Origin: Adiantum capillus-veneris
Lineage: Eukaryota > Streptophyta > Polypodiopsida > Polypodiales > Pteridaceae
Assembly: GCA_014529385.2 (NCBI GenBank)
Contig: CM043958.1
Location: 77,064,669 to 77,128,668 of the forward strand
Length of the DNA: 64,000 nucleotides
Reading direction: 5' to 3'
In this document: in pieces, positions 52,133 to 62,676 of the stretch
Layout: the number at the start of each line of letters is the position of its first letter
Numbering within the stretch: position 1 is the stretch's first letter
Position numbers and translations under genes: made by a program
The notes under the pieces: model-generated
Database searches by the model: none
Told to the model about the DNA's origin: nothing
What the model saw: the letters and a program-made list of their open reading frames with translations, nothing else

Positions 52133-52989
52133 CTACAAAACTCTATTATGCATCATGCTCGTGTCAATCATCATACGATTTACAATGCCTGTTGCAAATG
52201 CTCCCACTGCAGCTGCTAGATCGGGCCTCGACACTAGAAGGTCGTACATGAGATGCCCAAATGTTGATGAAATTGGCGCAAAGCTGGTTGTACTTGCCTC
52301 CCCTGCACTATCTGCATGTACTGCATTATCAAGCAACAAAGTGAGACTATTCTGTGTCGAACCTTAGACACATGCATAGGATATACCAAGCCGCTGCGGA
52401 CTCCTCTGGCAATCAGTGAACCGCAATGCATCTGGAAAGACTGCTCTCTAAGCAGTGTCTGACACCCAAAATTTGTTAAGTGTCTTATTCTGATCAAACT
52501 TTGTCTCAGATAAGGAACATAGCGCACATGTCCTAGTGTATATGATACACCATTGGGCAATGACAAGCAAACACGTCCTGCACCTGCAATGTCAAACACC
52601 GAACCATCGGCCAAGTGCACGCAACCAAAGCTCCCACTAGAGAAGGTGCTAAACTAGTAAAGATATGGTGTGACATGGAATACTACATCCTCATCTAGTA
52701 ACCAACGTGGAGAAGTGTCACCTCTCAAAGACATGTAATCAGGAGGAATGTTAAAGGCAAACATGACATCACTGTCACTGGCATATGAAGCCATCACTCT
52801 AGCATGTGTCAAAACCTCATCTGCACCACACATAAATCTCTGTTGCTGTCTCATATGTCTAAAATAACAGTGCCTAATGTGACATGTGTGACCACAATGC
52901 CAACATCGCATGTATTGGCAACTATGAGACCGCCATCTCTTATGAGTCATCACTGTAGACTTTAAATTGTCACACATGTCTGCAACCAT
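52133..52989 (-). pseudogene. Copia D gag knuckle, protease and RT-end scraps
   Basis: The frame 52654-52989 has CWHCGHTCHIRHC (CCHC knuckle) and ends WLLDEDVVFHVTPYLY, where a copia protease would read WLLDSGATFHVTPH, so the D-S-G active site is lost. The frame 52234-52620 has LADGSVFDIAGAGRVCLSLP, HVRYVPYLRQSL and GLVYPMHVSKV. In a third frame (52133-52339) FGHLMYDLLVSRPDLAAAVG matches the segment linking RT and RNase H. The jump between them marks an internal deletion. Confidence 0.75.
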
Positions 52990-55335
52990 AAGTGAATATC
53001 AAGAAACTATGGCGAGAAAATTTGGGAGAAATTTTCTAGAGTCTCCCCTATAAACTGAGAAAAACTCAAGTACAATATGTACCATAAACCATGCCAAAAT
53101 TGGCAATAGATTGGGAGATAACTTGAACACTACACAATCATGGAAACCATGATCAAATGCATTTGACCGATGCTCATATATGTATAAAAGAGCTCCACAA
53201 TCTGCAAAATGCAAGCATACAATCTGGGACAAACAGCTCAACTGAGCATAAAGCGCATAACGATACATGCAAGTAGTGAGCAAACTAGCTCAAAACGAAT
53301 CTCACAAGAGAAACTGTCTGCAAAAATATGGAAAAAACCTGTGAAACTTGTGACTGTCTGTCTGTAGCCACATAAGCATACACAATCCTCACTTCTCTGA
53401 GAGTGGGCAAAGAACATTAAACTGTGTCCAAGCTGACAAAGCCGATCAAAATGAGAGTGAACACTCGATCATTGTCAAAGTGGGAGTCACACTCGACCAC
53501 TAAACCATTGCAGAGCATAACCGCAGATACGCAGAGAACATGGTAAGTATTTTAGGGAAAATCCGATAGAGTTTTTCTTGAAACTAAGTGAAAACTCAAA
53601 AAATCTCACCAATACCACATAACAAATCCACAAATGTTATACATGCACTATCAAAAGCCTGGCAAACTGGCTCACTCCTGAACGAGTGGCTCTATGCATC
53701 AATACCTGTCCCAAAACACTACAAACCTATGAACCTACTACCTACGAGCTATAGCTAGATCAAGCTATATCTGCATATGTATACATGGCATAAGCTGCAC
53801 AAAATTGTGCTAAAATTTCTCTTTGAAATGCCCCACACAATCATACATAGTCTACACTGCATGAAAGTACAAATTGTGACCGTTTGGAAAATGGTGCACA
53901 CTATGTCATTGATTGGTAAATACGTCAATCGGAAACCAAGCGCAAAACATGACCATCTGACTATGGTTGAAATTGCCATCTGAGAGCCGCACTCGTAGGA
54001 GAAGCTTCTCTAAAATGGTCCATCGGAGCTGCTATGCATTAGTATGTGCCACCAAAGTTGCAAATTGGGAGTACGTCGAAGCTAAAATGCTAGACCGAGG
54101 CCGGGATACTGAGGAATGTTCGCCGGAGCAAATTCGTTTTGGAATGGGCGTGGGAGGGAAATCCCTGGTGCAGCTACGTTGGAGGAGAACTCAACTACTC
54201 TCTCTTGCTTGCGCTATGTCGAAGCCAATAAAAGAAGGTCGATGTCGCCTTCCGCTGCTAGATGGAAGTGCTCACCAAGGTCATAGCTACCGATTCCGAG
54301 TTGCCAATGTCGGTGTCAAAACTGATTGATCGAGCCTATGCAAATCATAGAGGAAAATCACTGAGAGCCGAGTCGCCTAATCGCTACCGAGGTGTAGAGG
54401 AGAACATAAAAAATAGATGCCAAGAAGAAATTATCCAGGAGATGCTCTCTCAACCGGGAAAGGAACCGTCGATAACTAATCTCCAAAAGAACGCGGGTAC
54501 CGTAGTCGAGCCGAAGGAAAATCCCCGAAACAAAAATTGGGTGATGCCAGGGAAAACTTGGGCTTACTTTCTCGTGCCCACACACACATGTGTGTCAAGA
54601 GCACACACACCCTCTCAGTTTCCAAGCTTGCTCTCTTTGTCCGAGCTACTCTATGTCGGATTTTTCTCTTTCTCGTGCTCTCCGCTGAGAAGTGTGTGGG
54701 AGAACATGCCTTTACACACAAATTTTGTAAAAAAAAAAAATCTCTCTATTGGCTCTGTTTGATGCTCTGCAATGTGTGTAACACCACCACACCCCCAAAG
54801 GTTATCAGTGATGATTCGTCTTGCTTCAGTTCTGCACATGATCGATTGCCGGCTGGTTCTCTCTAATCTCGTCGATTTCTCTCTGTCGAGATTGCAGAAG
54901 CCTCCATTTTTAGCTTCATAGACTGCTCAAGGCAGCCAACGCTAAAAGCGTTACTGCATTTCCTGGACTTGCTTTGCTTGCTTGATGGCATCTTGATTTT
55001 TTAAGCTTGCACTTCCCACTAGCTGCTCGGGTCTGCACAATTTCCTTGCTTCCTGCTCGATTTGCATGTTGATTCCCCAAAGCTTATAATGATTTGCAAT
55101 CTTTGCAGAATGCCATTTGTGGAGAGATTCCCCTATTTTCTCTCAAGATTCCCTCTTTGAGAGAAGGGTTGCACACGTGGTAGGAACGCCGAGGTCCGAG
55201 ATCCCCGCCGATCTCCTCCGATCCAGTTTTGCCTTGTTGGATCTACGCTGTACTGCTCTGTGCTCCGTCGCTAAGCTCAAGTTTGAGCTCCAAGCTCCAC
55301 CATAGCAAGTGAGCTCGTTGTGAGGCCATACATTG
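52990..55335. other. Copia D leader region, no gene recognised
   Basis: About 2.3 kb between the zinc knuckle and the PBS, where the rest of gag should lie. Frames on the plus strand (53967-54329, 54262-54762) and minus strand show no known domain. It contains a CACACA/TGTGTG-rich patch (54580-54615) and an A12 run at 54730. Confidence 0.4.
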
Positions 55336-55347
55336 GCTCTAATACCA
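55336..55347 (-). other. Candidate copia D primer-binding site
   Basis: Minus strand TGGTATTAGAGC, one base from the initiator-Met consensus. The expected LTR end should lie immediately to the right. Confidence 0.55.
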
Positions 55348-57072
55348 GTTCCTTTTTTTTCTTGATTTTCTCTATAGAGATGTCTCCTTCTCCTCATCTT
55401 GTTCCTCTTTCAAGTGTCGTCGATGCGGTGGCCGATCCTGTTTTTGCCACCGCTTTAGAGACTTGGACAATTCTTCTTCAACCTTTTAGCAACCGGTGGT
55501 GCTTTGTTTTGTACCTCTTCTTCTTCTCCATCCAATTTGCCTGCTAGCGATAAGTTTTTCTCAGGGACTGGCGGTAAGTGATCTACTTGGTCGATAGCAT
55601 GATACACTATCCTATTGAGTACTTCTGGGGGCCTCAAGAAAGATATGTGTTGTGGTCTCTTTACATGTGTTAGGGTAGTGTGGATATATTGAGCATGGGT
55701 GACCTCTATAGCCCCTTCTTTCTTTGATGCCTAGGTGAAGGTAGATGCCACTGCATGATTAGGGCATGTGTATCGAGGTGACATCTTTGCGTGAAATGGA
55801 AGTGTTGGTGGTATAGCTTAAGTGCCTGCTCTACATCTTTCTATTGGAGATCGAAGAAAGATGTTGATTTATTGGTGAATATGGAAATGGTAGGCAGCTG
55901 GCGGTCTCTCATAGGTTTTTCCCCCTTGGGTAGTTTCAAAGCATCCACTATCTGCTCTTCCGTGATGTTTCACCTCTATTGGAGTGTCGTTCAAATATGA
56001 GAACTGTTGGCTTGACCGCCTTTGTTAATGCTGTGTATCAGCTTGTAAGCCCTTTTGTAGTCGACACCACACGGCTCCAACTGGATATAGTCAGTGAGAC
56101 CTATCTTTGTTAATGCTGTGTATCAGCTTGTAAGCCCTTTTGTAGTCGATACCACACGGCTCCAACTGGATATAGTCAGTGAGACCTATCTTCTCCCAAC
56201 ATCTTCCCTTGCTAGGTCTTTAGCTTCTTTTGGCAACATCTGCACTTCTACTTTTAATCCTTGTGCACTTTTGACAATTCCATGACAGAGTATGACATGC
56301 TGATGCTCTAGCTATTTTTTGGCCAACCAAGTAACATTTGCTTCCTTGAGAGAATCTTCTTCTAAATGGAAATGGGGGAAACTATGCCAGCTTAGTATTC
56401 ATGCTTTTATTCTTTGGAGCGCTCGAGGTAGATGAGAGAGATCCTGGCAGAAAATTATCAAGATATGCTTGTCATACTTGTTTCATCTCTTACTAACGAG
56501 TAGAAAGGCTAATACAGTAGTTGAAGTGCAAAAAATATACAATCTAGCAAGATTATCGTTGGTGCGCCGAAGATGCAAGTATGTGCCTTTGATTGCAATT
56601 TGGTGCCATAGTGGATGTATAAGAGGTGCGTGTGCTGTAGGTGATATGCATGAAGTATGATGGCTTTCTGACCCCTGTGGTGAGAGTTACGGGAAATTCC
56701 TTGTCTGCTTTTTTTGTCATCTGAGCTTGTCATGCCAGAGGGAGTTAGGCTTTGTCAATGTGATGAAACTTGACATGGAGCTTCACTCAAGCCAGGTAGA
56801 CACACTTGTAACAAAATTTGATGAAATAGGGTCCAATTGTTCACAGATTTGTCTTTGATGCACCAAAGATAAATCCTGATTGAATTGGTTCTTTTTTCAC
56901 TTCTTGCCACTTGGGTTCCTCTATAGGGTGGTAATTAAGTCATGGGTAAAGTTTGAGCTCAGTTGGTAGGTCAAAAGTCCTTTGTATACACCCTCTTGTA
57001 TATTCTTGGCGGTAAGGTACAACATAGGGAAGTGCATGAATGATGTGAGTGTGCCAGTGTTATGTAAGGTGT
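55348..57072. other. Unassigned DNA with an 85-bp tandem duplication
   Basis: No terminal repeats or domain-bearing frames recognised. An 85-bp segment is duplicated at 56021-56190. The right edge is the 5' LTR of gypsy E. Confidence 0.5.
56021..56190. repeat. 85-bp tandem duplication
   Basis: TTTGTTAATGCTGTGTATCA opens both copies (56021 and 56106). By eye they differ at one base (GTCGACACC against GTCGATACC), so the duplication is recent. Confidence 0.92.
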
Positions 57073-57906
57073 TGATGGGGGTTTTTCACAAGCCAAGCTC
57101 CCATACCCCTCTTCTCTCGTCCCCACCCCATGAAAACCCCCTCTTAGGGAGGGAGTGATAAAAGCCATTGGAAAAAGTAAGAAAAAAATAAAGTATGATT
57201 ATGTAAATATATAAGAAAGGTAAAATAGGCCACCTCATGCCTGCGGGGTAGCCCATCCCCACCTTGCCTCCTTTTTCTTCACTGTTGCCCCGCCGTGTGT
57301 CCCTTTTCCTCTCCTCCACTCAAAAGGTCAACCCCCTCTCTCTTCCCTTTGTCCTTTCTCCTTTCTCTCTCCCCTCAAGCTACCTCACCTCTCACCAATA
57401 ATGCATTATAACTCACCAATAATGCACCCTAACTCACATGCAACTTACCCTATCTTCCAAAATAGTATACCCCACCCCCTCTTTCTCTCTCCTATCATAT
57501 CCCATGACCCAAATATCCCCCTCTCTCTCTAAAGGGCGCCATGTCTCTTGTCTTGTAGCTAAATAACCTCCCCCACACTCACACACACTCAGTTTCATTG
57601 AAAAAGGTGCCCACAGACCCATCCCCACCCGGTGGTTACCTGATTTTTCTTGTGTTCACACACATCTGCACACAGATTCACCTCTGAGCACACTCCCCTC
57701 TCTCCCCTCTTGTAATTACTTTATTCTTCATGTCACCTCTCACTTTTTTTTCATCAACCCATCTCTCTCTCTTAGTCTCTCTCATGAGACTGCCGTTCTG
57801 GCACATATACACACAGCCAGACAAGTGGGGCCCACAGTCACATGGCCTATGGAGATAATGATTTCTTCATTTCTAAATTCTAGAATTTCTTCCCCCCCTC
57901 CTCCCC

Positions 57907-57914
57907 TATATAAA
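57907..57914 (+). promoter_or_regulatory. TATA box of gypsy E 5' LTR
   Basis: TATATAAA in CCCCTATATAAAGAGGGG, conserved in the 3' LTR at 63510-63517. Transcription would start roughly 30 bp downstream, before the stem-loop at 57971. Confidence 0.65.
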
Positions 57915-57970
57915 GAGGGGTCACCATCACACAAAAACACACAGCATCACTAAAGAACACACTATGCACT

Positions 57971-57991
57971 GTGTGTGCCTAGTGCACACAC
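57971..57991 (+). other. Stem-loop near the predicted RNA 5' end of gypsy E
   Basis: GTGTGTGC (57971-57978) pairs perfectly with GCACACAC (57984-57991) around CTAGT. In the 3' LTR the inner part of the stem is kept and the following CA run is interrupted by CCC. Confidence 0.5.
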
Positions 57992-58234
57992 ACACACACC
58001 CACACCCACACCATCACCATCACCATCACCATCACCGCAATCACCATGCTTGTTTTGAGCATGACCTCTACACCCTTGGCTATGGAAGATGAAGGGTAAC
58101 TAAATGAAGGATGATGGCCATAATCCTCGTGCGAGTCTTCGCCATCAACTCCCACCTATCTGCCATGTGCTCTACCACTCTCTCCCTTCTCATTCCCCTA
58201 CCCTATGCTCCCCATTTCATCGCCTAATTCTCTA

Positions 58235-58240
58235 AATAAA
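58235..58240 (+). terminator. Possible polyadenylation signal in gypsy E LTR
   Basis: AATAAA within CTAAATAAAGCTTGAGG, followed by T/G-rich sequence (TTTTGTGAGTATGTTTTCTT). About 330 bp downstream of the TATA box, it would end the R region. In the 5' LTR it would be bypassed. Confidence 0.45.
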
Positions 58241-58400
58241 GCTTGAGGTTTTGTGAGTATGTTTTCTTGCAATGTTTTGCCCATGTGAGGTGTGCGGAAT
58301 CGCCACCTAGTCTTGTGTTTTGGAGTGAGCTTGTGTAGATGTGAAGGGTGTGAGGATTCGCCATCCTTTTGTGATGCCTAAGTACTAAGCCGCTATACCC

Positions 58401-58406
58401 CCTCCC

Positions 58407-58443
<37 letters not shown>

Positions 58444-58470
58444 TGATCTCATTCCCTTTCCTTTTCATCA
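58401..58470 (+). repeat. (CT)n tract in gypsy E
   Basis: About 20 CT dinucleotides (roughly 58409-58441) at or near the 5' LTR end, before the leader. Confidence 0.8.
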
Positions 58471-58531
58471 TTACTCCCAAGCATCCATCTCTCTTGGATG
58501 AAAACTTACACAATCAGATGATGAGAGAAGC

Positions 58532-59050
58532 ATGAGAGGAGAAACTAGCAAGAGGCCATCCAGGCCACGACGGAAATTGGGCATCACCGACTTCCAGCTA
58601 GGGGAAAGTTCTAAGCCCTATGATCTAACATTGAGTGTGGCAGAGCAAGGACCGAAGATTACATGGCCACAACTGCTACATCTTGCACCAAAAGTAAGGC
58701 GACAATGGTCTAAAATGGTAAGTACAAGACGCTCCAAAACAAAGGTAGCCGGAGCAATTTCGGGATGCAACATGGATGACATCCTTCCAAATGTCGACGT
58801 AAACATAAAAGGAAAGAGGGTTGGAAACACCTACATTGATGGAGGTGCACAAATCTGTGTAATGAGCGAAGCTATGATGCTTCGATTAGGGCTCGAGGTT
58901 GACAGGCCTTCTCCATGCAAGGCAAAGATGGCAAACAACGCAAAAGTAAAGTGTGTGGGTGTGGTAAGTGCCGTGAAAATCAAAGCTTTCAACACTGAGG
59001 TAGAGGTAGATGTTTTTGTAATGCCTACTAAGGGGAGGGCTATCCACTAA
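58532..59050 (+). pseudogene. Gypsy E protease domain
   Basis: A 172-codon frame. The first 65 residues are a basic linker from the gag end. The protease follows: GNTYIDGGAQICVMSEAMML with D-G-G at the active site, LGLEVDRPSPCKAKMANNAK and VEVDVFVMPTKG. It shifts frame near 59040 into the 59053 frame, where GRPWLMAMKAKQDWGTGLLR completes the domain. D-G-G is a variant of D-S/T-G; similar variants occur in some plant elements. This joins to pol by a single frame change, which might be a lesion or a programmed shift; I favour a lesion. Confidence 0.75.
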
Positions 59051-59052
59051 TT

Positions 59053-61755
59053 TTGGGAAGGCCATGGTTGATGGCCATGAAGGCAAAACAGGACTGGGGT
59101 ACTGGCCTTCTACGCATGACCGGTAAGAAAGGGGAGACAATCTACTACGACATGAGGATTGGCAAGCAGAAGCAAATGAATCTGGAAACATCGGCAGATG
59201 AAACCACTAGCGAATCTTCCAGTTTTGAGGAGGAGACCACATCCACCGACGAAAGTGACAGTTCCATTGATGTGATGGGTATCATTATGAAGGATCCACA
59301 AAGGGTAAGCACAACTGGTGATCCATCACCAAAAGGGAAACCCAATGAAGAGGAGAGAAAATCACCTGGCCTAGGAGGAAGCAGGTTGAAGGGTATGTTG
59401 TCTACGGAATTAACACTTGAGGAGAAAGATAGTTTTTTGCAAATGTTGATGGGATTTCCTAACCTGTTCATTGACAACTATGAAAGAATCACAGGCATTA
59501 CAGTGGTGGAACATCATATTAAGCTGAAGGAAGGGGTAAAACCAGTTGTGCAAAAGCTAAGACGACTGGGTGTCATACAAGAAAAGACACTCTTGGCCGA
59601 GGTAAGGAAATTGCTCGAGGCGGGATTCATCTATCCTGTAGAAAACTCAGAATGGGTGTCACCCGTAGTGGTGACGCCTAAAAAGAATGGTAAGTGGAGG
59701 GTCTGTGTTGACTACAAACCACTAAATGCAGCTACAAAGAGAGACCACTTTCCTCTTCCTTTCTTGGATGAAATTCTGAATGAAGTAGCGGGTTTTGAAT
59801 GCTATACCGTCTGTGATGGTTATTCTGGATACTTTCAAATACGCATAGCCTTGGAAGATCAGCTAAAAACCACTTTTATCACGCCATGGGGTTGTTTTGC
59901 ATACAGGGTTATGCCATTTGGTCTCACAAATGCACCTGCCACATTCCAAAGATATGTCACATATGTTTTTCAACCGTTCTTTGGAACATCCATAAGAGTG
60001 TTCATTGATGATTTTTGTATATATAGCTCCCGTATTTCACATTTAGAAAAGGTAACTGAAGGTTTGGCCAGGTTGCAGAGCCTAGGTGGGCAATTAAATG
60101 TGGATAAATGCCACATTGGGGAGAGTAAAGTCATTCTACTAGGCCATGAAATTTCAGCAAAAGGTATCAACGCCGACCCAAGTAAGGTGTCCGTACTCAT
60201 AGCCCTACCTTCACCAACGACCGCACGTCAACTGGTCTCTTTTCTACAGAAGGTGAGGTACTTAAGTAGATTCATACATCTACTATCACAACTTGTTCTA
60301 CCACTGCAACAACTCACTCAAAGATCAACTTTCACTTGGGACGAGGAAAGCGAACATCACTACAACAAGGTAAAGGAGGTCTTAGCCACTCTGCCAACTA
60401 TCTCACCACCTAAGTGGGATGAAAAATTCTATGTCACCTCAAGTGTTGGTGATGACTCATTGGGGGCTGTGCTACTCCAAAAGGATACGAAGACATCTTT
60501 CATGAGGCCAATCTACTTCTCTAGTAGAATGATGACAGCAGGAGAGAAAGGTTTCACCCATGTGGAACACTTAGTCCTAGCTCTTAGATTTGCAACTACA
60601 AAGTTTAGGTCATATTTGCTGCCTAAGCAATTTGTGATTCTAACCACGGATGAAATATTTCCCTATGCTGTACAACACATGGATGTGTCTGCTAGAATTA
60701 CTAAATGGCTAGTTCGTCTGCAAGAGTTTGACTACACGGTACAGGTAGAAAGCACGACAAGGGCAAGTTTGGGGGGACTCATGACCTACCAAGTCTTTGA
60801 AAGGAAGGAGAAGCAATCTAAGGAAGGAGAAGTCCGATTACCTCCAGTACCACCGATGGTAGAAGGAGCATACTCTCTCTACTTTGATGGAGCCTACAAG
60901 CGAGCGTCCGACAAAGCAGTTACAGTCATAGTGGTCTTTGATGACAAAGGGACAAAGGTATTTTCGTTGGGCCAATTGTTAGATTCACATTCTAACAATG
61001 AAGCTGAGTATGCAGCACTAACCAAGGGTCTACAATGGTGCGTCTCGCAAGGTGTACAACACCTTAATGTATTTGGGGATGCTCTACTTCTGGTAAGGCA
61101 AGTAAATGGAGCATGGACATGCAAGAATCCTAATTTAAGGACTCACTTAAGTGGTGTAAAAACCTTGTTGGGTAAGTTTGAAGATGTTCAAATACACCAT
61201 ATCCCAAGGGCTCAAAACCAAGAAGCAGATGCCCTAGCAAGTGAAAGACTACAGGAAGTGGTGGTTGGAGCAATAAAACTAAAGCTCCCTCTATTTCAAG
61301 GCAGTGATGCCTTGCCTGACATCATGAATTTTTTGGAAACAGGAGAATGCCCATCAGATTTAACAAAGGGACAGAAGCAATGGCTGACACGGAAGGCCAC
61401 AAGGTATCGACTCATCAATGACGGTTTGTACTGTAAGGGTAAGGACCAAATACTCAGGAAGGTCCCTCTCTCTCAGGAAATCATAGGAGTAATTGCTAGC
61501 TGTCATGACGGGGTTTGTGGTGGTCACTTTTCCCTAGACATAACAAGTAGGAAAATCTTGCAGGCAGGCTTCATATGGCCTAGCCTCAACCGTGATGTAC
61601 ACCACTCGTGCAAAACATGTAAGTTGTGTCAAAAGGCTGGCACTAGGTCACTTATGCCTCAACCACAGACACCTATTCTCTCATATGGCCCATTTGAAAA
61701 ATGGGGTATCGATGCCATTGGACCATTACCTAGGGCCAACTCAGGAAAATTCTAG
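59053..61755 (+). CDS. pol: Gypsy E pol: RT, RNase H, second RNase H, integrase N-terminus
   Basis: An uninterrupted 900-codon frame. Residues 1-35 complete the protease, and 36-130 are an acidic Ser/Thr/Glu linker. RT spans about 165-345 ([48 protein letters not shown] with F-I-D-D). RNase H follows (SVGDDSLGAVLLQ, EKGFTHVEHLVLAL, TTDEIF where D-H is expected). A second RNase H of the archaeal type spans about 620-740 (LYFDGAYKRASDKAV, SNNEAEYAALTKGL, FGDALLLVRQ, NQEADALAS), then the HHCC zinc region (HDGVCGGH, CKTCKLCQKAG) and GIDAIGPLP. A TAG stop at 61753-61755 truncates integrase. The first RNase H looks degenerate, the second keeps D, E, D. Confidence 0.85.
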   Translation: MGRPWLMAMKAKQDWGTGLLRMTGKKGETIYYDMRIGKQKQMNLETSADETTSESSSFEEETTSTDESDSSIDVMGIIMKDPQRVSTTGDPSPKGKPNEEERKSPGLGGSRLKGMLSTELTLEEKDSFLQMLMGFPNLFIDNYERITGITVVEHHIKLKEGVKPVVQKLRRLGVIQEKTLLAEVRKLLEAGFIYPVENSEWVSPVVVTPKKNGKWRVCVDYKPLNAATKRDHFPLPFLDEILNEVAGFECYTVCDGYSGYFQIRIALEDQLKTTFITPWGCFAYRVMPFGLTNAPATFQRYVTYVFQPFFGTSIRVFIDDFCIYSSRISHLEKVTEGLARLQSLGGQLNVDKCHIGESKVILLGHEISAKGINADPSKVSVLIALPSPTTARQLVSFLQKVRYLSRFIHLLSQLVLPLQQLTQRSTFTWDEESEHHYNKVKEVLATLPTISPPKWDEKFYVTSSVGDDSLGAVLLQKDTKTSFMRPIYFSSRMMTAGEKGFTHVEHLVLALRFATTKFRSYLLPKQFVILTTDEIFPYAVQHMDVSARITKWLVRLQEFDYTVQVESTTRASLGGLMTYQVFERKEKQSKEGEVRLPPVPPMVEGAYSLYFDGAYKRASDKAVTVIVVFDDKGTKVFSLGQLLDSHSNNEAEYAALTKGLQWCVSQGVQHLNVFGDALLLVRQVNGAWTCKNPNLRTHLSGVKTLLGKFEDVQIHHIPRAQNQEADALASERLQEVVVGAIKLKLPLFQGSDALPDIMNFLETGECPSDLTKGQKQWLTRKATRYRLINDGLYCKGKDQILRKVPLSQEIIGVIASCHDGVCGGHFSLDITSRKILQAGFIWPSLNRDVHHSCKTCKLCQKAGTRSLMPQPQTPILSYGPFEKWGIDAIGPLPRANSGKF

Positions 61756-62199
61756 ATTATCATGGGGGTCGACTACATGACTAGATGGGCAGAGGCTACA
61801 ACCACCACTAGAATCACAGCGGTAGAGGTAGCTAAATTTATCTACGAGCACATATGCTGTAGGTTTGGCACACCTTTAGAGATCATCTCTGATAGAGGGC
61901 CAGGTTTCAGAGCAGACTTGGTAGGAGAATTAATGCAGAAACTGGGCATTACAAGGAGGCACTCTTCACCATATTACCCTCAATGTAATGGCTTAGTTGA
62001 AAAGGTAAATGGAATGGTTTCTAAAATTATTACCAAGCAGGTAAACAATCATCCTGGAGACTGGGATAAGTATCTACTACCAGCTTTATGGGCCTACAGA
62101 ACTTCATTTCGTACATCCTTGGGATTCACACCGTATCATCTAGTATTTGGTAAGGAAGCAATCTTGCCCATTGAAGTGCAACTACAAGTCTCAGAGTAA
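61756..62199 (+). pseudogene. Gypsy E integrase catalytic core
   Basis: Continues in the same frame after one TAG stop: IIMGVDYMTRWAEATTTTRI, IISDRGPGFRADLVGELMQK (second Asp of DDE), HSSPYYPQCNGLVEKVNGMV (Glu) and LLPALWAYRTSFRTSLGFTP, YHLVFGKEAILP. With GIDAIGPLP upstream the DDE triad is complete. The stop at 61753 is the only break in this part; the ATG at 61762 is internal and not a genuine start. Confidence 0.85.
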
Positions 62200-62600
62200 T
62201 GGCAAGCCAGCTTCAACAGCCCAACATGCATTTGAGAGATCACATCATCAACTTGGAAAGACTGCAGCTGGACAGATAAGAAGCAATAAATTATTATGCA
62301 GCACAAGCAGAGCATAGACGGCTTAGCTTTAACGAGCATCTCCGGAAAAAAGAATTGAAGAAAGGAATGTTGGTGCTCCGCTATGACAATCGCTTCGACA
62401 CGCGCAAGGATAAGAAACTCCTACTCCGATGGGAAGGTCCTTTCATCGTCAGGAAAAAGTATGCCAATGGAAGCTACCAGCTTATGGAGGCTGATGGAAA
62501 AATTCATAAAACTAGGGTAAATGGTTGGCGACTTAAACCTTATTTTCTTCGATTTGACCAGGCTCCACCAATTGACATTCCAGATGACGAGACACCATAA
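62200..62600 (+). pseudogene. Gypsy E integrase C-terminal domain
   Basis: After a frame change near 62180-62200 the chain resumes, and the frame 62355-62600 reads KGMLVLRYDNRFDTRKDKKL, LLRWEGPFIVRKKYANGSYQ, LMEADGKIHKTRVNGWRLKP, YFLRFDQ and stops. This is the GPY/F-type module (GPFIVRK) at the end of Ty3/gypsy integrases. No chromodomain follows, consistent with the Tat lineage and unlike gypsy A, element 4 and family F. Confidence 0.8.
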
Positions 62601-62659
62601 GCCGCCACCTCCGACGATAATGATCAAACAGATGAGCTAGAGACATGAATGCCTCTAGC

Positions 62660-62676
62660 CAAAAGGGGAGGGCTAA
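62660..62676 (+). other. Gypsy E polypurine tract
   Basis: AAAAGGGGAGGGCTAA immediately precedes the 3' LTR start TGATGGGGGC. Confidence 0.8.

Larger units (their letters stand above)
51735..55347 (-). mobile_element. Copia D: decayed, internally deleted copia
   Basis: From right to left on the minus strand: a Met-type PBS (55336-55347), a long leader without recognised coding, a gag zinc knuckle and protease scrap, GAG-pre-integrase blocks, then directly an RT-end scrap, and a purine tract with LTR start. Integrase and most of RT are missing. The 5' LTR expected right of 55347 was not recognised, so the right limit is uncertain. Confidence 0.6.
57073..58400 (+). repeat. Gypsy E 5' LTR
   Basis: Starts TGATGGGGGTTTTTCAC and matches the 3' copy at 62677 as far as the window allows (about 58388). 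The true end lies at or beyond 58388, near a (CT)n tract. It contains TATATAAA (57907-57914), a stem-loop (57971-57991), a CACCAT microsatellite (about 58010-58042) and AATAAA (58235-58240). Confidence 0.85.

Noticed and set aside
53967-54762. Two plus-strand frames as host exons
   Set aside because: No domain, no convincing splice sites, and the position within the copia D leader explains them as chance frames.
55348-55700. 5' LTR of copia D
   Set aside because: The PBS predicts one here, but the sequence does not match the LTR start at 51922, so it cannot be supported.
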